Shown here: one piece after another, positions 58,270 to 64,000 of the stretch
Numbering within the stretch: the first letter of the stretch is position 1
How the letters are laid out: each line of letters opens with the position of its first letter
Origin: Knoxdaviesia capensis
Lineage: Eukaryota > Ascomycota > Sordariomycetes > Microascales > Gondwanamycetaceae
Assembly: GCA_001510575.1 (NCBI GenBank)
Contig: LNGK01000011.1
Span: forward strand, 434,001-498,000
DNA length: 64,000 nt
Direction: 5' to 3'
Notes under the pieces: model-generated
The model's database searches: none
What the model saw: only the letters and a program-made list of their open reading frames with translations
Told to the model about the DNA's origin: nothing
Position numbers and translations under genes: made by a program

Positions 58270-60317
58270 ATGGCCGGCAAGATTGACCAGTCTCTTGACG
58301 ACATCCTCGCCAGCAACCGCGCTGCTGGCAACCGTCGCGCCCGCCCCCGCCGCTCGTCCGGCCGTGGTGTTCCTGCCGCCCCCGTTGGCGGAATCCAGAA
58401 GAACACCAAGCCGGTCCGCGCCACTCAGGCCAAACCTACTCAGGCGAAGACCGCTCCCCTCACTGGCGACAGCAAGATTATCGTGAGCAACTTGGTGAGT
58501 CATCAAACATATTTCCTTGTCCATCCTTGCCAAGTAGATTACTAACTGTAGTTTATCAACGTAGCCCAAGGATGTTACGGAGCAGCAGATCAAGGTATGT
58601 TTCCGATGAGACGTCTCTCGACGTCCTGGATTTCCATTCGGATTCTTTTTTCTTCTCGACATGCCTCCTCCCCTCTTTTGTCCAATGTGGATATCGTGCG
58701 CGGGATACGATACCACACAATGTTTCGCAGACATGCAAACATTGCGACCGAGATGACACTGCCGCCAGGCGTATCTCTAAACGGCAAATGCCAATACCCA
58801 CCTTTCTCTGAGAACGGGATCGCGTGTTTTTGGTCAGCCGTCTCCCCAGAATACTCTTTGGTACACGTTGATGCCTCGCTTTGTGAGATTGCCTGGTCAG
58901 CATTTGCACAAGAACGCACCGGTACCTGGAAAGAAAGATATTCTACAGATGGAGTTTTAGAGCCGGCAACGCAATCTCTCGTGTCAGAATGCTTTGAACA
59001 CTAAACTGTTTGGCATTCCTCTGGACGTTGGACTTCAGGGGCCCTTGGAATACAGGGTCTCTGGCCAACTCCATGGTGGTGGACACCACTCTTGGCCTTC
59101 ATGCCATGGTCGGAGTATTATTTCTTCTCTTTTCTCTTCTTTGAGCTTGTTTCTCCTTTGAGATCATGCTATGATTTTTCTGGCTCACCGCCACGGATTT
59201 GATTTCACGACTTCGGCTTCTTTTGCGTTCTTGGTTCATCCTGGGGGGAACTTCCAACATGGCGCTCGTGGCAGCGAGCAGTGTGGATGTTCATTGGCTG
59301 CGTTTGCCTCGTTGGTTTACACCGGTGCTGATGCCTGCGAGGCTGGATCTGGACAACGCAACACATTCCTGTTTTGCGCTCTGCTTTTCTTTTCCTTGCG
59401 TTTATTCGATGTCGATTACGCCCGATCCCCGAGTTGTCCGCTTGAAGCAGTAATGCGACCGTTACCTGCGACTGATCGAAGCCGAGAAAGAAGAAGAGAC
59501 AGAAAAAGACGGAAATTTCTCCCGCTGTCGTTTTTTTTTATTCGTTTATCTTTGCGCATCGCACTTTCGACTTGACTAACCCCGACTCAACCTCCCGCGA
59601 TAGGAATACTTTGTCCAATCTGTTGGTGCCATCAAGAGAGTCGAGCTCTCGTACGGCCCTAACTCGCAGAGCCGTGGCATTGCCAATGTGACCTTCAGCA
59701 AGCCCGATGGTGCTAGCAAGGCCTTCGGCAAGCTCAACGGTCTTCTTGTCGACAACCGACCCATTAAGGTTTGTCACTTACCGACACTCAATACCAACCT
59801 CCGTCGCAGCACAACTCTGACCGCCTCATTTTCGTTTCCCAGATCGAGATTGTCGTCGGCGCCTCCCAGGCTGCCAAAGTCATCGCCCCCGCTAAGTCCC
59901 TGGCCGAGCGCACCACGTAAGTTTTCTGTTCACCCACCAGCCCTGCATAATGGATGCACCTACTAACTATATCTACAGTCAGCCCCGCAACCAGCCCAAG
60001 GCTCAGCCCAAGGCTGCTGCTCAGGACAAGCGTGCCAACGCCAACAAGGGTGGCGCTGCCAACAACAACAATCACAACAAGTCGACCCGTGGCAAGGGCC
60101 GCAACACCAACTCGCGCCCTGTGCGCAAGACTGCTGAGGAGCTTGATGCTGACATGAGCGGCTACTTCGCTGCTCCCACCGAGACTGCGGCCCCTGCCCC
60201 TGCTCCCGCTGCTGTCAGCGCCGACGCCAACATGGATGATGAGCTGGTAAGTCGACCTGGGTTTACCTTCCCTGTAGCGGCGTTTTACAAATACTAACGT
60301 GACCGGTGTTCTAGTAA
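58270..60317 (+). CDS. mlo3: mRNA-export adaptor Yra1/Mlo3 (ALYREF family)
   Basis: Nuclear RNA-binding adaptor linking mRNA and the UAP56/Sub2 helicase to the export receptor. Exons 58270-58494, 58565-58594, 59604-59768, 59843-59916, 59979-60246 and 60315-60317 give 254 aa. The N-terminal helicase-binding box reads KIDQSLDDIL (residues 4-13), followed by an Arg/Gly-rich stretch. The RRM (about 69-160) has RNP2 KIIVSNL and an RNP1-like SRGIANVTF. A basic Gln/Asn/Lys-rich region and a C-terminal UAP56-binding motif EELDADMSGYF follow. Intron 2 is 1009 bp (58595-59603), many times longer than the others. The last exon is only the stop codon TAA. The gene is convergent with sba1. Confidence 0.93.
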
Positions 60318-61193
60318 ACTTGTACGCTTTCGAGATGTTTTCCTTCTTTCTTCTTCCAGTCTCTAGTCTTCTGAGTTTAATTGAGTTGCTTTTTTATTGA
60401 ACGGGTACGATCGATGCAGGATACGATTTTTTTTCTTCGAACGTTTCAAAGGGGGGGTGATAACCACCGAAAAACACATTCGAAATTGATGGGGACAAAA
60501 AAAACAGCAACAAGCGACGGATCAATCATTACAGAAACCAAGATGGAAAGTGTTTTTAGTAATTGATTTCTTTTTTATTTAAGAGAGTTTTGTACAGTAC
60601 AAGCGGACGGACACGTGGGGTGGACAGCGAGTATCTTAGTGTTTGCTGTGTCTCTTGGAAGTGGGCGATCCGGGCACAGGTGGGATTGGAAATGAACATC
60701 GTTCTGTGCTGTGCAGCACTTCTTGCTCTCTTGGTTGATGCGTGAACTCTGGCAGTGCCTACGGATCTTCGACGTATCTAGGTGTCTTTGTCTGTGCGTG
60801 AGAGGCGTTTTGGGGGGGGTTGAGGACAAGCATGTTTTCGTCGCTGGATATGTATCCTGCGAAGCGTGCGTCACGTATGTAGTTAAGACTGAGAAACGGG
60901 TCTCGGGGCATTTTGATCTCTCCAAGAAAAAGAACAGAGTATGAATTAAACGCCATGCTAGGTACACAGACAGAGAGAGAGAGAGAGCGAGCGAGGTTTG
61001 GTGGATGGAAGAATCATATCATGTTGGATAGACCAGGGAGTCAGTCCCGTTGCGGTAGTTTCAAGCCCGGAAAACAGAATCATGAAAATCAAGTCATGGA
61101 AAAAAAGTGCCCCTCTCTATTTAGGAAGTTTTTTTTTTGGAAATAACAAAAGGTGTGTGTTTTTTTTTTAAAGGTTTTGTATCTTTGGTTTTC
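60318..61193. other. Convergent intergenic spacer
   Basis: 3' regions of mlo3 and sba1. It has AT-rich stretches, T-runs, a G8 run near 60814 and a short GA tract near 60970. No gene is seen. Confidence 0.5.
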
Positions 61194-61413
61194 TTAAGCC
61201 TTGGGCTTGGCCGGGGCCTTGTCCTTGGCCTCCTCGGCCTCGCCCTCGAGCGCCGGCATGTCGTCGTCGTCTTCCGAGTCTTCGTCGTCGTCGTCCTCGC
61301 CGCCGGGGGTGGGCATGCCCATGCCGCCGGCGAGCTTTGAGAAGTCGATGTCGGAGAAGTCTGTACAGATCACACGGAGATGGGGGTGTTAGTGAGATGG
61401 GGGACACCACAGA

Positions 61414-61450
<37 letters not shown>

Positions 61451-61585
61451 AGAGAGGGAGGGATGGAAAGTAACACGGAGAAAGCAGAAGCGGGGACTAG
61501 GAAAAAATCTTACCTCCGCCCATACCGGGCATGCCCATGCCGGGCATACCGCCCATACCGCCCATACCACCCATGCCGGCCATGT

Positions 61586-61619
<34 letters not shown>

Positions 61620-62332
61620 ATCGCCGAACTGCGAGAAGTCGTCGGCGGGGGCCTCGTTCTGCTCGTCCTCGTCGACCCAGCGGTCAAAGTCGGTCTTGAG
61701 GAAGTGGACCTTCTTGGTGTCCTTGAGCAGGCGCGGCCAGTACTCCTCCTTGAGGTCCTTCTTCTGCAGCTTGAGCTCGACGTTCTTGGCGGTGTGGTTG
61801 ATCTTGCTGGCGGCGGGGTCGATTTCGGCGTAGAAGTCGAGAGCCAGGTGGTAGGTCTTCTTGAGGGTGCCCGACGGGCCGGTGAAGGTCAGGCCTTGCG
61901 GCTGCAGGTCCAGCTTGAAGTTCGCGGGCGACACGTCCGGCACGGAGATGGTCAGGTACACGAAGTTCATCTCCGGGTCGCTGACCGACGAGCGCTGGGC
62001 CCAGAGCACTGCGTGGAAGGGGAAAGAGAGCGTGTGTTAGTCTTGGTTGGTCGATTTGGGCTTTTTTTGCTTTTCTTTTTCGTTGCGGTATTTGAGATTT
62101 GATGGACAGCGTTCCGACCTGTCATCCCCCACACATTGTATACAGAACAGCCAGGCCCTGCATAGCCAATGCCATGAGAGATCCCAGGTCGGCGGCGGAG
62201 GTCATTGGATACGGCCCGCCTCTCCATGCAGGCCCAGACCAGATGGAGTCGGCAAAGAAGGGGGCCAAAAAGGTCGGAGCAGAAAGACGTTCAATGCAAC
62301 ATACCTTCAGGAACAAAAGTTGATGTCGACAT
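61194..62332 (-). CDS. sba1: Hsp90 co-chaperone Sba1/p23
   Basis: Binds the ATP-bound, closed form of Hsp90 and slows its ATPase. Exons 62332-62305, 62008-61514 and 61360-61194 give 229 aa. The CS domain (about residues 10-115) has LWAQRSS, VYLTISVPDV, LQPQGLTFTG and KKDLKEEYWPRLLK, the p23 signature. It is followed by WVDEDEQNE, a Gly/Met-rich GGMGGM repeat region, FSDIDFSKL and an acidic Asp/Glu tail ending APAKPKA. Intron 2 contains a (CT)n tract (the (GA)n at 61417-61444 on the plus strand). Intron 1 is long for this window (296 bp). Confidence 0.95.
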
Positions 62333-64000
62333 GGTGGGACGAAGCTGTATCGAGATGATCGGCGATAGAGGGGATTGCGAAGGGAGGGGTGGTGATGGCG
62401 GTGGTGACAAGAGCTACAGACCAGCAGTGGATGGTTAGAAGGATGGTGATGGAACAGAGATGGAAGGAGAAGAAGCGTTGAGGATGCAATCGATTGATGG
62501 CGACAAGCAGGAGATAGAGAGAAGAAAAGAAGGATGCAGTTGGAACGGAGGAACTTGGGAAAAGTTTCTTAAGAGTTGGCGAAGATGGCTGACTGGAAAA
62601 AGGTGGAGAAGTGGGGGAGAAGAAGCAGGATTGGTGGGTGACGGGGTTTGTCACTAGGCGTAGACGTGACACTGACTTTTGTAGCTGAATCGGATTGGGT
62701 GAACAAAGAACCAATCGTGTCTTGTAATATGTGGGTGAGTCCAAACAGGAGAGGATCTTCAAAGACGGAAGTTATTCACACGATATAAAAGTGAAGCCAG
62801 ATGTGAACAAGAGACAAAGGGTTTTGGAGGGAAGAGAAAGATGGAAGTGGTGGTTGTGTTTTGTCTTTTGTTGACAGCTGATGGAAACAGGTGTTGGCAG
62901 GTGGTAGAAAACTTGAGCACACAGAAGGTGGAAGAAGCTACCAGAACCTCCAAAACAGCAGAGTTTTCCAGGGTTTCTTTCCTCTGAGAAACGGTCCAGC
63001 CTCCGGGGGTCTCCATTTTGTCGGGCGGACGTGCTGAGTCAGCGGTGGCTGGACGGCACGATTTGCAGGCAACGGACTTTTGTGTGGAAGTGGAAGTGTC
63101 CATGGCCCAATGAGTTGCGCTGCTGCGAGAGAGAGTGAGGGGCGCTTCGCCAAAGAACACTTGAGCCTCCGATACTCTGCATATGAAGTTTGTCGCTTTT
63201 TTTGGTGGTTGCAACACAGAAGTGGCACAGCTGACAATCAGATAGACCGCCACAATCGCTGTATCGGGCTTCGTTGGCTGCTGTGTGCAGTGGACTTCGC
63301 GGAACAGCTGCATATATGCGCCGGACAAACAGCAGCAGACCTCCTTGCTCTACTTGTATGCTACATGTTGCTCTTCCAGCAAAGTCATTCGGATGGAGAC
63401 TTGGTTCCTCCATGACCAGGTGGACGAACGATCAAGACGGCTTATCGATAGCCCCGTTGTAACCCTAACCTCCAACCCTTGGAAGTCGCCGGGCTCCGGA
63501 AAGCATTACAGCGGGTGCAGCCCTAGACACCAGCAAACTTACAGCGGTATGGCCCCCTATAAAACTTTCCCCCGGAAGCGCCGCCAGGAAGTTTTTCGCT
63601 TTCTTGCTGCCAACGCGGCTGTTTTTGAAACCGCCGTTGTCTCCTCATTGGCTCTTTTCCGTTACATACGTAATTGATCCCGGGCTCAACGCTTCGCTTT
63701 TTCCTTCAACCACGAACAAAGTTGGTGATATTTCTCCCATTTGTGTTTCCGTTTGCTTGTGCTATTTTCCTTTTCCGCTTCCCTTTTCTTCATCTCTTCT
63801 CCGCTGCTTGTTTTCTGCCGGCGCTTCTCTATCGCTGTACGCCTCTCCGACTTCCTTCCGTCTCTTCTCAGCCACGATACCCAAGCCACCATCGTCAAGC
63901 CTCATCCCCGCGCTTTCGCCCGACATCATCGATTGATTGTGCTTATCGCGAACCGCCATCCGATCACCGCATAAACCCGACCTTCTGTCCTTCATCACAC
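62333..64000. promoter_or_regulatory. Divergent region: sba1 promoter and leader of a plus-strand gene beyond the window
   Basis: The part near sba1 is purine-rich on the plus strand, so CT-rich for sba1. CCCTAACC at about 63463-63471 and CCCTAG at 63521 are present, then ATTGG (inverted CCAAT) near 63648. From 63740 on the plus strand is CT-rich (TTTTCCTTTTCCGC type), the appearance of a leader for a gene starting after 64000. No coding start could be assigned. Confidence 0.4.

Noticed and set aside
1..64000. CRISPR arrays, rRNA operons, bacterial-type operons
   Set aside because: None seen; splice signals and gene families are those of a fungal nuclear genome.

Overview
The window is nuclear DNA of a filamentous ascomycete (Pezizomycotina). 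The short introns (mostly 60-170 bp) carry GTRNGT donors, CTAAC/TACTAAC branch sites and CAG/TAG acceptors. Leaders are pyrimidine-rich, coding DNA is very GC-rich at third positions, and the proteins match Aspergillus-type families best. A Eurotiomycetes-like fungus is my guess from remembered similarity, mainly of the Puf4-type protein; no search was possible. I rebuilt every spliced model by hand, and all of them close in frame.

Layout, left to right. 0.2-4.5 kb, minus: Puf4/Mpt5-type Pumilio RNA-binding protein (six exons, one of 12 nt). 4.5-12.6 kb: no gene seen. 12.6-16.2 kb, plus: second-largest subunit of RNA polymerase III. 16.6-18.1 kb, minus: Rad57-type recombination mediator. 19.1 kb, plus: intron-containing tRNA-Ile(UAU). 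19.2-27 kb: gene-free DNA with a truncated Ty1/copia reverse-transcriptase relic at 22 kb. 27-28.5 kb, plus: Cys-rich single-pass surface protein. 29.1-32.1 kb, minus: FacC-type carnitine acetyltransferase. 32-39 kb: mostly empty. 39.4-40.6 kb, minus: probable mitochondrial conserved protein. 42.3-44.7 kb, minus: Fpk1/Nrc-2 AGC kinase. 45-49.5 kb: empty. 49.5-51.4 kb, minus: AT-hook/C2H2 protein with a suspicious broken C-terminal extension. 53.3-54.3 kb, plus: SDR-fold protein without the catalytic Tyr. 54.9-56.0 kb, minus: Tma46/ZC3H15. 56.8 kb, plus: 40-residue Ost4. 58.3-60.3 kb, plus: Yra1/Mlo3 mRNA-export adaptor with a 1-kb intron. 61.2-62.3 kb, minus: Sba1/p23 co-chaperone. The right edge looks like the leader of a plus-strand gene that starts beyond the window.

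There is no metabolic cluster. The right-hand 10 kb groups housekeeping genes of gene expression and protein maturation (translation factor, oligosaccharyltransferase, mRNA export, Hsp90 co-chaperone), two of them sharing a divergent promoter. Four gene deserts of about 5-9 kb separate the rest. The most interesting signals are the Yra1 long intron (a parallel to the autoregulatory intron of yeast YRA1), three near-identical palindromes of head-to-head TTAGGG units in gene-free DNA, two micro-exons, and the interrupted C-terminus of the AT-hook protein.
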